Below are positions 43,661 through 53,060 of a stretch of 64,000 nucleotides of DNA, one piece after another (positions within the stretch are counted from its first letter, which is position 1; each line of letters begins with the position of its first letter). Source of the stretch: DASZWJ01 sp963813895 (GTDB lineage: Bacteria; Pseudomonadota; Gammaproteobacteria; JAURND01); NCBI GenBank assembly GCA_963813895.1, contig CAWFAS010000001.1, forward strand, positions 868,001 to 932,000, written 5' to 3'. The notes beneath the pieces are model-generated. The model was not told where the DNA came from, searched no databases, and worked only from the letters and a program-made list of their open reading frames with translations. The position numbers and the translations under genes were made by a program.

Positions 43661-45535
43661 TCACCTCTGCAATTTTTTCAGATACACCAGCAAAATAGAA
43701 ACAGCTGCTGGCGTCACCCCGGAAATTCTCCCTGCCTGGCCGATATTCACCGGTTTAACCTGATTCAGCTTCTGGATCACTTCCGCTGACAAGCCTGGAA
43801 TTTGACTATAATCAAAATTAATCGGCAAAGTGGTCTCTTCATGACGCACCTGGCGGGCAATTTCGGCGGTCTGGCGCTGGATATAGCCTTCATATTTAAC
43901 CTGTATTTCCAGCTGTTCTTTTACTTCATTGGCTACAGTGGCAAGCCCAATCTCCGGTAGCTCACCCAGCAAAGTATGGGTAATTTCCGGCCGACGCAAT
44001 AACTCCAATGCACGGTATTCTTTATCTATCTGCTGCCCAGTCATGGAGCTAATATAAGTGGCTGCCTCGGTGTTGGGGCGTATCCATACATCACGCAAGC
44101 GTTGCTGTTCGCGTTCTATTGCTTCGCGTTTAGTAACGAATTGCTGCCAACGCTTAGCCTCCACCAACCCCAGTTTATAACCCGTCTCTGTCAAGCGTAA
44201 ATCCGCATTGTCTTCACGCAAAATCAAACGGTACTCAGCGCGGCTGGTAAACATCCGGTAAGGTTCTTTAGTACCATGGGTGGTTAAATCATCGATCAAC
44301 ACGCCCATATAAGCCTGGTCACGGCGTGGATACCAAGCTTCTCTACTCTTAGCGTGTAATGCGGCATTAACCCCGGCAATCAAGCCCTGTGCAGCCGCTT
44401 CTTCATAACCGGTAGTACCATTGATTTGTCCTGCGAAAAATAATCCCGGCATTAATTTAGTTTCCAGCCAAGGGTACAAATCCCGCGGATCAAAAAAATC
44501 GTACTCAATCGCATAACCAGGACGGGTGATATGCGCCTGAGTAAAACCTTTAATACTGCGTACTACCTGCAACTGCACATCAAATGGCAGGCTAGTGGAA
44601 ACACCATTGGGGTAAATTTCATGGGTAGTCAGACCTTCCGGTTCAACGAAAATTTGATGAGAAAGTTTATCCGCAAAACGTACTACTTTATCTTCTATTG
44701 AGGGGCAATATCGCGGTCCTATGCCTTCAATCTGGCCAGTGTATAAGGGAGATCGATCCAAGCTATTGCGGATAATATCGTGTGTGGTTTCATTGGTATG
44801 CGTAATAAAGCAAGGTACTTGGCGCGGATGATCGGTGTAAGACCCCAGAAATGAAAATACCGGCGTGGGTATATCGCCTGGCTGCTCCGCCAACTCAGTA
44901 AAATCAATGCTACGCCCGTCAATCCGCGGTGGCGTGCCTGTTTTCAGCCGATCAACGCGGAAGGGTAAAGCGCGCAGACGTTCCGCCAAAGCGTTAGCAG
45001 GCGGATCGCCGGCGCGACCGCCCTGGTAATGACTCGCGCCAATATGAATATAGCCACCTAAAAAAGTGCCCGTAGTCAACACCACCGTTTTGGCGCGGAT
45101 GGTCATGCCCATCTGGGTCACTACCCCTACTGCGCGCCCACTTTCTACCAGCAAATCATCCACTGCCTGCTGGAATAATGATAAATTGGGCTGGTTTTCC
45201 AGCGTATAGCGTATCGCCTGCTTGTACAAAACCCGATCTGCTTGCGCTCGCGTAGCGCGCACAGCGGCACCTTTACTGGCATTTAACTGTCGAAACTGTA
45301 TCCCTGCCTTATCGGTGGCTAGTGCCATAGCTCCACCCAGCGCGTCAATCTCTTTGACCAAATGCCCTTTGCCGATCCCACCAATGGCAGGATTGCATGA
45401 CATCTGCCCCAGCGTTTCGATATTATGCGTCAATAACAGGGTGGAAACGCCCAGACGAGCGGCAGCAAGCGCCGCTTCAGTACCTGCGTGCCCACCGCCT
45501 ACCACAATTACGTCATATGTTTTATCGAAGTTCAT
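43661..45535 (-). CDS. mnmG: tRNA uridine 5-carboxymethylaminomethyl modification enzyme MnmG (GidA)
   Basis: 624 residues, normal length. FAD-binding VIVVGGGHAGTEAALAAARLG (residues 10-30), the two GidA signatures GPRYCPSIEDKVVRF (about 270) and GQINGTTGYEEAAAQGLIAG (about 370), and the C-terminal helical MnmE-binding region. With MnmE it makes the wobble modification cmnm5U34. The partner gene mnmE is not in the window. The cluster mnmG-rsmG-parA-parB is often near the chromosome origin. Confidence 0.97.
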   Translation of the reverse strand: MNFDKTYDVIVVGGGHAGTEAALAAARLGVSTLLLTHNIETLGQMSCNPAIGGIGKGHLVKEIDALGGAMALATDKAGIQFRQLNASKGAAVRATRAQADRVLYKQAIRYTLENQPNLSLFQQAVDDLLVESGRAVGVVTQMGMTIRAKTVVLTTGTFLGGYIHIGASHYQGGRAGDPPANALAERLRALPFRVDRLKTGTPPRIDGRSIDFTELAEQPGDIPTPVFSFLGSYTDHPRQVPCFITHTNETTHDIIRNSLDRSPLYTGQIEGIGPRYCPSIEDKVVRFADKLSHQIFVEPEGLTTHEIYPNGVSTSLPFDVQLQVVRSIKGFTQAHITRPGYAIEYDFFDPRDLYPWLETKLMPGLFFAGQINGTTGYEEAAAQGLIAGVNAALHAKSREAWYPRRDQAYMGVLIDDLTTHGTKEPYRMFTSRAEYRLILREDNADLRLTETGYKLGLVEAKRWQQFVTKREAIEREQQRLRDVWIRPNTEAATYISSMTGQQIDKEYRALELLRRPEITHTLLGELPEIGLATVANEVKEQLEIQVKYEGYIQRQTAEIARQVRHEETTLPINFDYSQIPGLSAEVIQKLNQVKPVNIGQAGRISGVTPAAVSILLVYLKKLQR

Positions 45536-45605
45536 AGGGTTATATTGATAGCATATTTAACGAAGGGGAGAAAGCGAAACGAGTAGCTGCGACATGAACT
45601 ATGGT

Positions 45606-45766
45606 TGCCACTAGAAGCAGCCCCCATCCTAACCTTCCCCCGCAAGCGGGGGAAGGGACTGGTTCGGTAGATGAGTTCAGCTATGCAGCTAATCCCATAC
45701 TAGCTCGAGCAAGTCCCTTCCCCCGCTTGCGGGGGAAGGTTAGGATGGGGGCTGCTTCTAGTGGCA
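45606..45766. repeat. Palindromic element PE-A in the mnmG/mmsA divergent region
   Basis: 161 bp. Outer arms TGCCACTAGAAGCAGCCCCC (29 bp in all, perfect), both inner CCCCCGCAAGCGGGGG hairpins, and a core containing ATACTAGCTCGAGCAAGTCC. It lies in the 396-base gap between the two divergent genes. The remaining gap bases (45767-45931) hold nothing recognisable. Confidence 0.9.
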
Positions 45767-45931
45767 CTTATCTGAGTCTTTCTTCAAAATAAAGATATTT
45801 TAAATGCTTGCTTTAAGCAAATATGTGTAGATCCCTCAGCCGCAAGGGCTACTGTGCCTACAGATCTTTGTGTTAGCATTGTACAACGCCCTGTTTTTTT
45901 ATAAATACTCCCCAATGACAAGGAACTTCGC

Positions 45932-47425
45932 ATGACCTATCTCGTCTCGCATTTTATACAGGGAAAGACTGTCACCAGCCACTCTAATCGCAGCCAATCT
46001 CTATACAATCCAGCCACTGGGGCCGTGATAGGTGATGTGGTAATAGCGGATCATCAGGAAATACTAGATGCCATTGCTACTGCCAAGTCAGCCTTTCCTG
46101 CCTGGGCGGCCACTCCCGTTACCCAGCGAGCGCAAATTTTGTTTAAATTTGGCAACTTGCTGCACCAACATCTGGATGAGCTGGCTGAACTTATTACGCG
46201 CGAACATGGCAAAACCCTGGCAGATGCCCGCGGCTCAGTACTACGGGGGATTGAAGTTGTAGAGTTTGCTTGCGGAGCTCCCAACTTACTCAAAGGGGCC
46301 TACAGCGAAAATATTAGCAGCGGTATAGACAGTTACTCTATGCGTCAGCCGCTGGGGGTATGTACGGGTATTACGCCCTTTAATTTTCCGGCTATGATCG
46401 CATTGTGGACGTTTCCACTGGCTATCGTGTGTGGCAATACCTTTGTGTTAAAACCTTCGGAAAAAGATCCCTCATGCTCAGTGCGGCTTGCAGAATTATT
46501 TCTGGAGGCGGGCTTACCACCTGGTGTTTTGAATGTCATTCAGGGGGATAAAACAGCTGTGGAGGTATTGCTGGCGCATCCAGACATTGCCGCAGTCAGT
46601 TTTGTTGGCTCCACTGCGGTAGCGGAATATATTTACAAAACCGCTGCTAGCTATGGTAAGCGGGTACAAGCGATGGGCGGAGCCAAAAATCATGCAGTGA
46701 TTATGCCAGATGCTGATCTGGATCAAGCTGCCGAGGCGATTGTGGGAGCGGCTTATGGCTCAGCCGGTGAGCGTTGCATGGCTATTTCCGCTGTGGTTAC
46801 CGTGGGCGATGCCACAGCAGACGCTTTTGTGGCTAAACTTAAACCGCGGGTTGCGCAGCTAAAAATTGGCGATGGGCATACCCTGGGTGTGGAGATGGGG
46901 CCTTTGATTACCGCTGAACATCGCGAGCGGGTCAAATCTTATATCGACCTGGGAGTGGCTGAGGGCGCACAGTTAGTCGCAGATGGCCGCAATTATCAGC
47001 ACCCCACTCTTAAAAATGGATTTTATTTAGGCGGCTGCTTATTTGATTATGTAACTCCAAAGATGCGTATTTACCGTGAAGAAATTTTTGGACCCGTATT
47101 GTGTATATTGCGCGCCCCGGATTTTCAGACAGCCTTACAATGGGTCAATGAACACCCCTATGGTAATGGTACTGCCATTTTTACCCAAAATGGCCATAGT
47201 GCACGTGAATTTGCCGCTCAGGTACAAATTGGCATGGTAGGAATCAACTTGCCTATTCCAGTGCCAAGCGCAACGCATAGTTTTGGAGGTTGGAAGCATT
47301 CATTTTTTGGCGATTCCGGCATGTATGGCATGGATGCAGTGCATTTTTACACTAAGTTGAAAAAGGTGATGCAACGCTGGCCGGCAGAGAAGAGCGTGCA
47401 GGCAAATTTTAATATTCGAGAATAG
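45932..47425 (+). CDS. mmsA: Methylmalonate-semialdehyde dehydrogenase (CoA-acylating)
   Basis: 497 residues. An aldehyde dehydrogenase with the MmsA-type motifs TGITPFNFPAMIALWTFPLA (about 142-161) and GGAKNHAVIMPDADLD; the catalytic Cys is in GERCMAIS (about 282). It converts methylmalonate semialdehyde to propionyl-CoA in valine and thymine catabolism. AAGGAACTT precedes the ATG. Its usual partner mmsB lies 1.6 kb downstream, after an inserted orphan gene and a toxin-antitoxin pair. Confidence 0.93.
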   Translation: MTYLVSHFIQGKTVTSHSNRSQSLYNPATGAVIGDVVIADHQEILDAIATAKSAFPAWAATPVTQRAQILFKFGNLLHQHLDELAELITREHGKTLADARGSVLRGIEVVEFACGAPNLLKGAYSENISSGIDSYSMRQPLGVCTGITPFNFPAMIALWTFPLAIVCGNTFVLKPSEKDPSCSVRLAELFLEAGLPPGVLNVIQGDKTAVEVLLAHPDIAAVSFVGSTAVAEYIYKTAASYGKRVQAMGGAKNHAVIMPDADLDQAAEAIVGAAYGSAGERCMAISAVVTVGDATADAFVAKLKPRVAQLKIGDGHTLGVEMGPLITAEHRERVKSYIDLGVAEGAQLVADGRNYQHPTLKNGFYLGGCLFDYVTPKMRIYREEIFGPVLCILRAPDFQTALQWVNEHPYGNGTAIFTQNGHSAREFAAQVQIGMVGINLPIPVPSATHSFGGWKHSFFGDSGMYGMDAVHFYTKLKKVMQRWPAEKSVQANFNIRE

Positions 47426-47499
47426 GATAGATTACGATTGCGCCCGGCCTTAAGGTGGTATCGAAGCGAGGCTGGTGAGGATTTTGGAATAGCATGGGT

Positions 47500-48183
47500 T
47501 TACTTTTTAATTGGCAAAGTTGCCTTTTCTTCATCATATTCTTCTTCTGCTGTGTGATCTTGCAAAAGCGGTTGAGTTAATTGAGATTTATTATCAATAG
47601 CGTGGAGCGAGTGACGGGCTAGTAATTGCGAGATACTAGTACATGCATCCCAGCTCTTTCGTGCTCTATTAAGAACATAGCCGTCTCCAATCACACCAAA
47701 AACTAAAAGAAATGCTCCAACTCCATAACAAATGTCTTTATCAGTACTAGATTCTGGTTCTTTACCTTTCGCGATAAAAAATCCTCCTAAAGCAAGGAGA
47801 GTACTAAAGAAGAGCAAAAATGTAAAACCATTCCCAAAAAACTTGGCTCTATAACAAATAGAAAGATTAGGTTTTTTTTCCTTCAATTCCGCGATTGAAG
47901 GGAAATCCGCAGTTAGACTCAAATATCCATCGTTGACTTTGCTTCTTGCTAGTTTGAATTGGTGATCGTGAATAATTGTGTTAAGGCCAATAGGTATTGG
48001 TTTATGAGTACTTAAAAACGCGAGTATGAGACGGTTAATATTCTTATTTACCCCTTTAAATCGGCAGATATCCTTCGCGTCTAAAAATTCGGCTGTTTCC
48101 CAATTTATTGCCTGGTATTCAAGCATTCCGTTACCTGTATAAAAATTCTTTTTATCCTTTCCATCCTTTTTATCCTGACTCAT
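47500..48183 (-). CDS. Orphan protein with F-box-like motif, two membrane helices and C-terminal E-block
   Basis: 227 residues from the ATG at 48183; a GTG five codons earlier is less likely. Residues about 20-55 (AINWETAEFLDAKDICRFKG, then VNKNINRLI) follow the F-box pattern I-x3-L-x-FLDAKDI-C-x4-V-NK-x3-LI. Two hydrophobic helices lie at about 118-136 and 152-170. The C terminus HTAEEEYDEEKATLPIKK places an acidic E-block 9-15 residues from the end, as in Dot/Icm type IV secretion signals. These features together suggest a secreted, membrane-inserted F-box effector; this is inference, and no homologue was recognised. Confidence 0.6.
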   Translation of the reverse strand: MSQDKKDGKDKKNFYTGNGMLEYQAINWETAEFLDAKDICRFKGVNKNINRLILAFLSTHKPIPIGLNTIIHDHQFKLARSKVNDGYLSLTADFPSIAELKEKKPNLSICYRAKFFGNGFTFLLFFSTLLALGGFFIAKGKEPESSTDKDICYGVGAFLLVFGVIGDGYVLNRARKSWDACTSISQLLARHSLHAIDNKSQLTQPLLQDHTAEEEYDEEKATLPIKK

Positions 48184-48371
48184 AAAACGGTTATCCACTT
48201 TAATTAAAGGATGGAAATTCTACTTTTAAGTCCCCCTAATGTCAAAACCTGGGCATCCTGCCCCAAGTTCTAATACACAAATTTGGGTCATTGAAGATTA
48301 TCTCAATCTAAGCTCTGTATAATGGATTTCTGATATCTTAGTCACGGGCTAAGTTTGTATCTTTTTGTAGG

Positions 48372-48401
48372 TTATGACATAATTAAGAAAATATGTCATA
48401 A
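48372..48401. promoter_or_regulatory. Probable VapBC autoregulatory operator
   Basis: A perfect inverted repeat TTATGACATA (48372-48381) and TATGTCATAA (48392-48401) separated by ten bases, ending 16 bases before the antitoxin start codon. AbrB/MazE-type antitoxins bind such palindromes in their own promoter. The arms overlap plausible -35 and -10 hexamers. Confidence 0.6.
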
Positions 48402-48417
48402 TTTATGGAGTCTGCAA

Positions 48418-48660
48418 ATGCTTCAACAATATGCCAAAATAGGGGAAGGTGGGCGTTTGATTATTCCAGCGAGTTATCGGAAAGCACTTAACTTGCATGT
48501 GGGAGATGAGTTAATCATGCAGCTCGAAGAAGGGGAGATTCGTATTTTTCCTCAGTCTCAAGCACTCCAACGCATTCGCACAGCTTTTAGAAAAAATATA
48601 GCTAAAAAAACCAACTATACTGACGACTTTATTGCATTTCGAAAAAAAGACTCTGAATAG
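48418..48660 (+). CDS. Antitoxin of the AbrB/MazE-fold (VapB-like)
   Basis: 80 residues from the ATG at 48418, where GGAG lies seven bases upstream; the upstream in-frame ATG at 48355 would place the operator inside the gene. The N-terminal swapped-hairpin AbrB domain is clear: KIGEGGRLIIPASYRKALNL and VGDELIMQLEEGEIRIFP. The C-terminal tail is basic and would bind the toxin. The gene ends two bases before the PIN-toxin ATG. Confidence 0.88.
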   Translation: MLQQYAKIGEGGRLIIPASYRKALNLHVGDELIMQLEEGEIRIFPQSQALQRIRTAFRKNIAKKTNYTDDFIAFRKKDSE

Positions 48661-48662
48661 AT

Positions 48663-49049
48663 ATGTCAAAAGCAATTGTTCTAGACTCATCTGCACTTAT
48701 TGCTCTAATTGGAGAAGAAGAGGGCAGTGTTGTGGTAGAAAAATATATCACAAACTCAGAAATCTCAACTGTCAATCTAGCTGAAGTTGCCAGTTACATG
48801 ATAAGACATGGAATGGAAAAAGAAATAGCTACCAGCTTGCTGAAAGACCTAGCCATACCAACGGTTGATTTCGATGTCTCTCAAGCATTTATAGCCGCAA
48901 GTTTAATTCCAAAAACAAAATTCAAAGGTTTATCTCTAGGTGATCGGGCTTGTTTAGCACTTGCAATGCAAAGGAGCGCTATGGTGTTAACTGGAGACAA
49001 AGCTTGGACTGAGCTTGGTTTAAAGGTGAAAATTAAATTAATTCGTTGA
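48663..49049 (+). CDS. PIN-domain ribonuclease toxin (VapC family)
   Basis: 128 residues, one PIN domain. Acidic residues expected in the active site are in VLDSSALIALIGEEEG (Asp 8), VNLAEVASYM (Glu about 41), SLGDRACLALA (Asp about 93) and LTGDKAW (Asp about 111). VapC toxins cut tRNA or rRNA when the antitoxin is degraded. It is directly downstream of its antitoxin, and 21 bases upstream of mmsB, which it may be cotranscribed with. Confidence 0.88.
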   Translation: MSKAIVLDSSALIALIGEEEGSVVVEKYITNSEISTVNLAEVASYMIRHGMEKEIATSLLKDLAIPTVDFDVSQAFIAASLIPKTKFKGLSLGDRACLALAMQRSAMVLTGDKAWTELGLKVKIKLIR

Positions 49050-49070
49050 TCGCATTGAATGGAGGCATCC

Positions 49071-49961
49071 ATGAGTTCCATTGCATTTATTGGACTTGGC
49101 CATATGGGTCTACCTATGGCAAAAAATCTGCTGCAAAATGGGCATCAAGTCCATGTCTATGATCTATCTCCACAACCGATTGAATTGCTGAAATCACTAG
49201 GAGCAAAAGCAATCACCTCGATAACTGAAAATATCTCAGAGGTGGAAATTATTATTACTATGTTACAAACTGGGCAGCAGGTTCGTGCTGTTTGCTTGGG
49301 AAACGCAGGGGTATTCGCTCATGCTAAACCCAGTAGTTTGTATATCGACTGCTCATCAATAGATATTAATACCAGCCGAACATTGCATGAATTGGCAACT
49401 AAGACTGGCTTAGCAATGATAGATGCGCCGGTATCAGGAGGTGTTAAAGGTGCAGAAGCTGCCAATCTCACTTTTATGGTGGGTGGGAGTGAAGAAGATT
49501 TTCAGCGTGCTTACCCGATATTAACGGCTATGGGGAAAAAAATTTTTCATACTGGTCCTCCCGGGAGTGGTCAGGCAGCAAAAATCTGCAATAACATGAT
49601 CCTGGGTATTTCAATGATTGCTGTATCGGAAGCATTTGTGTTGGCAGAAAAGCTGGGGCTTGATGCTGAAAAATTTTTTGAAGTGTGTGCTAATGCTTCG
49701 GGGCAGTGCTGGTCATTAACTTCTTACGCACCTGTGCCTGATGTCGTTCCCACTTCGCCAGCTAATTTTAATTTTGCGCCGGGTTTTACGGCTAAGATGA
49801 TGCTGAAAGATTTATTGCTCAGTCAGAATGCGGCGCAAAATTGCAGTAGTGCCACACCATTAGGAGCCGAGGCGACAGCGCTCTATACCTTGTTTGTGAA
49901 TCAGGGTTTTGGCGATAAGGATTTTTCTGGGATCATTCAGATGTTGAAGGGAGAGGGGTAG
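49071..49961 (+). CDS. mmsB: 3-hydroxyisobutyrate dehydrogenase
   Basis: 296 residues from the ATG at 49071, chosen because GGAGG (49061-49065) lies five bases upstream; an ATG at 49059 would swallow this site. NAD-binding IAFIGLGHMGLPMAKNLLQ, the beta-hydroxyacid motif DAPVSGGVKGAE (about 117) and the catalytic-Lys segment GSGQAAKICNNMILG (about 168). It oxidises 3-hydroxyisobutyrate to methylmalonate semialdehyde, the substrate of MmsA. Separated from mmsA by foreign-looking genes. Confidence 0.93.
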   Translation: MSSIAFIGLGHMGLPMAKNLLQNGHQVHVYDLSPQPIELLKSLGAKAITSITENISEVEIIITMLQTGQQVRAVCLGNAGVFAHAKPSSLYIDCSSIDINTSRTLHELATKTGLAMIDAPVSGGVKGAEAANLTFMVGGSEEDFQRAYPILTAMGKKIFHTGPPGSGQAAKICNNMILGISMIAVSEAFVLAEKLGLDAEKFFEVCANASGQCWSLTSYAPVPDVVPTSPANFNFAPGFTAKMMLKDLLLSQNAAQNCSSATPLGAEATALYTLFVNQGFGDKDFSGIIQMLKGEG

Positions 49962-49969
49962 GCAGGGAA

Positions 49970-50089
49970 GGCTGTCATCCTGAATGTCGGCTGTCATCCT
50001 GAACGCAGTGAAGGATCTGCTTGAGGTGCCACCTTGATGGAGATCCTTCACTGCGTTCAGGATGACAGTCAATGTTTAGGATGACAGCC
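49970..50089. repeat. Palindromic element PE-D
   Basis: Core arms CTGTCATCCTGAACGCAGTG continuing AAGGATCT and their exact complement (49991-50069), flanked on both sides by an extra GGCTGTCATCCTGAATG-type head. It begins eight bases after the mmsB stop codon. Confidence 0.85.
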
Positions 50090-50142
50090 AACGTTCAGGG
50101 ATCGACACAAAATATTGATTTATAATGAGGTTACAAAGTGGT

Positions 50143-50389
50143 TGCCACTAGAAGCTGCCCCCATCCTAACCTTCCCCCGCAAGCGGGGGAAGGAACTGGT
50201 TCGGTAGGATAAGTTAAGCTATGCAGCCAATTCCATATTAGCTCGAGCAAGTCCCTTCCCCCCGCAAGCGGGGGAAGGAACTGGTTTGGTAGGATAAGTT
50301 AAGCTATGCAGTCAATTTCATATTAGCTCGAGCAAGTCCCTTCCCCCGCTTGCGGGGGAAGGTTAGGATGGGGGCAGCTTCTAGTGGCA
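50143..50389. repeat. Palindromic element PE-A with internally duplicated core
   Basis: 247 bp. Outer arms TGCCACTAGAAGCTGCCCCC (29 bp, perfect). Inside, an approximately 88-bp core (CCCGCAAGCGGGGGAAGGAA, then CTGGTTCGGTAGGAT ... GCTCGAGCAAGTCCCTTC) occurs twice in tandem, differing at a few positions. It lies in the 460-base gap between mmsB and clpB. Confidence 0.9.
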
Positions 50390-50422
50390 CAAGATTTGAG
50401 TTTTAACCCAGAAGTCATATAC

Positions 50423-52996
50423 TCAACTCTTAAACACCAATCCCTCATCATCTTTCGTAACCAAAATCTTATCTCCCGGCATAAATCTACCCGATAAAAT
50501 ATCCTGCGCCAGTGGATTTTCCAGATACTGCTGCACGGCACGTTTCAGAGGTCTTGCACCATAAACAGGATCAAAACCCGCTTCGGCTAGAAAATCTAGG
50601 GCATCATCGGATACTTCTAGATGCAAATCTCGTTCCAACAATCGAGCTTCAACCCGTTTAATCTGTAAATAAGTAATCCGGTGAATCTGTTTTTTATCCA
50701 GAGGATGAAACACGACTAACTCGTCCACTCTATTGATAAATTCGGGTCGGAAATGTTGCGATACTACTTCTAAAACCGCTTTTTTCATCACTTCATAAGA
50801 TCCCGCGGCTAATTCCTGGATCAAATGTGAACCTAAATTAGAAGTCATGACGATAACCGTATTGCGAAAATCTACGGTACGGCCTTGGCCGTCGGTCAAG
50901 CGACCATCATCGAGTACTTGCAATAGCACGTTAAATACATCTGCATGGGCCTTCTCTACTTCATCCAATAAAATCACGCTATAGGGTCGACGACGTACCG
51001 CTTCTGTTAAATAACCCCCTTCTTCATAGCCGACATAGCCAGGGGGTGCTCCAATTAAACGGGCTACAGAATGTTTTTCCATGAATTCCGACATATCAAT
51101 GCGCACCATGGCTTCTTCAGTATCAAATAAAAATTCCGCCAATGATTTGCATAATTCAGTTTTACCCACGCCGGTGGGACCCAGAAATAGAAATGAACCA
51201 ATGGGCCGATTGGGATCGGACAGGCCTGCGCGCGAGCGGCGTATCGCGTCTGATACTACTTTAATAGCTTCATCCTGACCAATTACGCGTTGATGTAGCA
51301 TATCTTCCATTTTTAGCAGTTTTTCGCGTTCTCCCTCAAGCAACTTGCTGACAGGAATATGTGTCCACTTGGAAACTACTTCGGCAATTTCTTCTGCGGT
51401 TACTTTATTACGCAACAGATGGGTTTCTTTTTTCTCCATTTGCATGGCTGCGTTCAGCTGTTTTTCCAGTTCGGGGATACGCCCATATTGTAATTCAGAC
51501 ATGCGCGTCAAATCAGAGGCGCGTCTGGCGGATTCCAGTTCTAGGCGGGCGCGTTCCAGTGCTTCCTTAATCTGTTGAGCGCCCTGTAATGCCGCTTTTT
51601 CACCCTTCCAAACTTCTTCTAAATCAGAGTACTCTTTTTCCAACTTTTTGATTTCATCTTCTAACTGTTGTAATCGTTTTTTACTGGCTTCGTCATTTTC
51701 TTTTTTGAGGGCTTCACGCTCTATTTTCAGCTGGATTAGCCGCCTCTCCAATTTATCCATTACTTCTGGTTTTGAATCAATTTCCAGACGAATTTTACTG
51801 CCGGCCTCATCCATAAGATCAATGGCCTTATCAGGTAATTGCCGATCGGTGATATATCGATGGGATAAGGTGACGGCGGCAACAATGGCGGGGTCAGTAA
51901 TTTCTACGCCATGATGCAGTTCATATCGTTCTTTCAAGCCGCGTAAAATGGCGATGGTATCTTCGACACTGGGCTCATCCACTAATACTTTTTGAAAGCG
52001 TCGCTCTAATGCTGCATCTTTTTCAATATACTTGCGGTATTCATCTAAGGTAGTAGCCCCTACGCAATGCAATTCTCCCCGCGCCAAAGCCGGTTTCAAC
52101 ATATTGCCGGCATCCATTGCACCCTCGGCTTTGCCGGCACCTACCATGGTATGTAGTTCATCGACAAACAATATGATTTGTCCTTCCTGCTTGGCCAAGT
52201 CTTTCAATACTGCCTTCAACCGTTCTTCAAACTCCCCACGGTACTTAGCGCCAGCAATTAAAGCTCCCATGTCCAACGCTAATACACGTTTACCTTTTAA
52301 GCCTTCGGGAATCTCATTATTGATGATGCGCTGGGCCAGGCCTTCAACAATAGCGGTTTTACCCACACCTGGTTCACCGATCAAAACTGGATTATTTTTG
52401 GTGCGTCGTTGCAATACCTGAATGGTACGGCGTATCTCATTATCTCGACCAATGACAGGATCAAGCTTTCCTTGCTCGGCGCGTGAAGTGAGGTCAATGG
52501 TGTATTTATCCAGTGCCTGACGCTGTGATTCGGCCTCAGGGTTATCGACTTTTTCGCCACCACGTAATTTATCAATAGCCTTTTTTACGCCTTCTTTAGT
52601 AGCACCGCATTCACGTAATATTGTCCCTAATTCTCCCTTATCTTCCAGGGCTGCTGAAATAAATAGTTCTGAGGATATATAAGCATCACCCCGTTCTTGG
52701 GCCGCTTTATCCGTCACATTGAGTAAGCGATTTAAATCATTGGAGATATGCAGCTCCCCGCTCACCCCTTGCACCTTGGGTAGGCGCTCCAAGGCCTGAT
52801 TAAGACGATTCTGCAGCTGCGAGACATTAACTCCAGCCTGGCTCAACAGCGGATAAGCTGTGCCACCTTCTTGTTCCAGCAAGCCCTGCATTAAGTGCAA
52901 GGGTTCTATAAATTGGTTATCCAGACCGACCGCTTTAGATTGGGCATCGGCTAATGCGGTTTGCAAAGGGGTAGTGAATTTGTCAAAGCGAGGCAT
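50423..52996 (-). CDS. clpB: ATP-dependent disaggregase ClpB
   Basis: 857 residues, matching E. coli ClpB. Clp-N domain (PRFDKFTTPLQTALADAQSK), first AAA+ module with GEPGVGKTAIVEGL (about 206), the coiled-coil M-domain (about 410-525), and the second AAA+ module with GPTGVGKTELCKSL (about 606). With DnaK it rescues aggregated proteins after heat shock. A sigma32-type promoter lies 65-93 bases upstream. ATG at 52996 with GGAAGACG before it. Confidence 0.97.
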   Translation of the reverse strand: MPRFDKFTTPLQTALADAQSKAVGLDNQFIEPLHLMQGLLEQEGGTAYPLLSQAGVNVSQLQNRLNQALERLPKVQGVSGELHISNDLNRLLNVTDKAAQERGDAYISSELFISAALEDKGELGTILRECGATKEGVKKAIDKLRGGEKVDNPEAESQRQALDKYTIDLTSRAEQGKLDPVIGRDNEIRRTIQVLQRRTKNNPVLIGEPGVGKTAIVEGLAQRIINNEIPEGLKGKRVLALDMGALIAGAKYRGEFEERLKAVLKDLAKQEGQIILFVDELHTMVGAGKAEGAMDAGNMLKPALARGELHCVGATTLDEYRKYIEKDAALERRFQKVLVDEPSVEDTIAILRGLKERYELHHGVEITDPAIVAAVTLSHRYITDRQLPDKAIDLMDEAGSKIRLEIDSKPEVMDKLERRLIQLKIEREALKKENDEASKKRLQQLEDEIKKLEKEYSDLEEVWKGEKAALQGAQQIKEALERARLELESARRASDLTRMSELQYGRIPELEKQLNAAMQMEKKETHLLRNKVTAEEIAEVVSKWTHIPVSKLLEGEREKLLKMEDMLHQRVIGQDEAIKVVSDAIRRSRAGLSDPNRPIGSFLFLGPTGVGKTELCKSLAEFLFDTEEAMVRIDMSEFMEKHSVARLIGAPPGYVGYEEGGYLTEAVRRRPYSVILLDEVEKAHADVFNVLLQVLDDGRLTDGQGRTVDFRNTVIVMTSNLGSHLIQELAAGSYEVMKKAVLEVVSQHFRPEFINRVDELVVFHPLDKKQIHRITYLQIKRVEARLLERDLHLEVSDDALDFLAEAGFDPVYGARPLKRAVQQYLENPLAQDILSGRFMPGDKILVTKDDEGLVFKS

Positions 52997-53060
52997 AGTC
53001 GTCTTCCTATATTAGATCAAACGGGTTGATGCTCAAGGTATCGGGTATATTCTGATAAAT

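Noticed and set aside
45767..45931. tRNA-like fold near TAGATCCCTCAGCCGCAAGG
   Set aside because: No acceptor stem, T-loop or CCA could be fitted; probably a decayed repeat.
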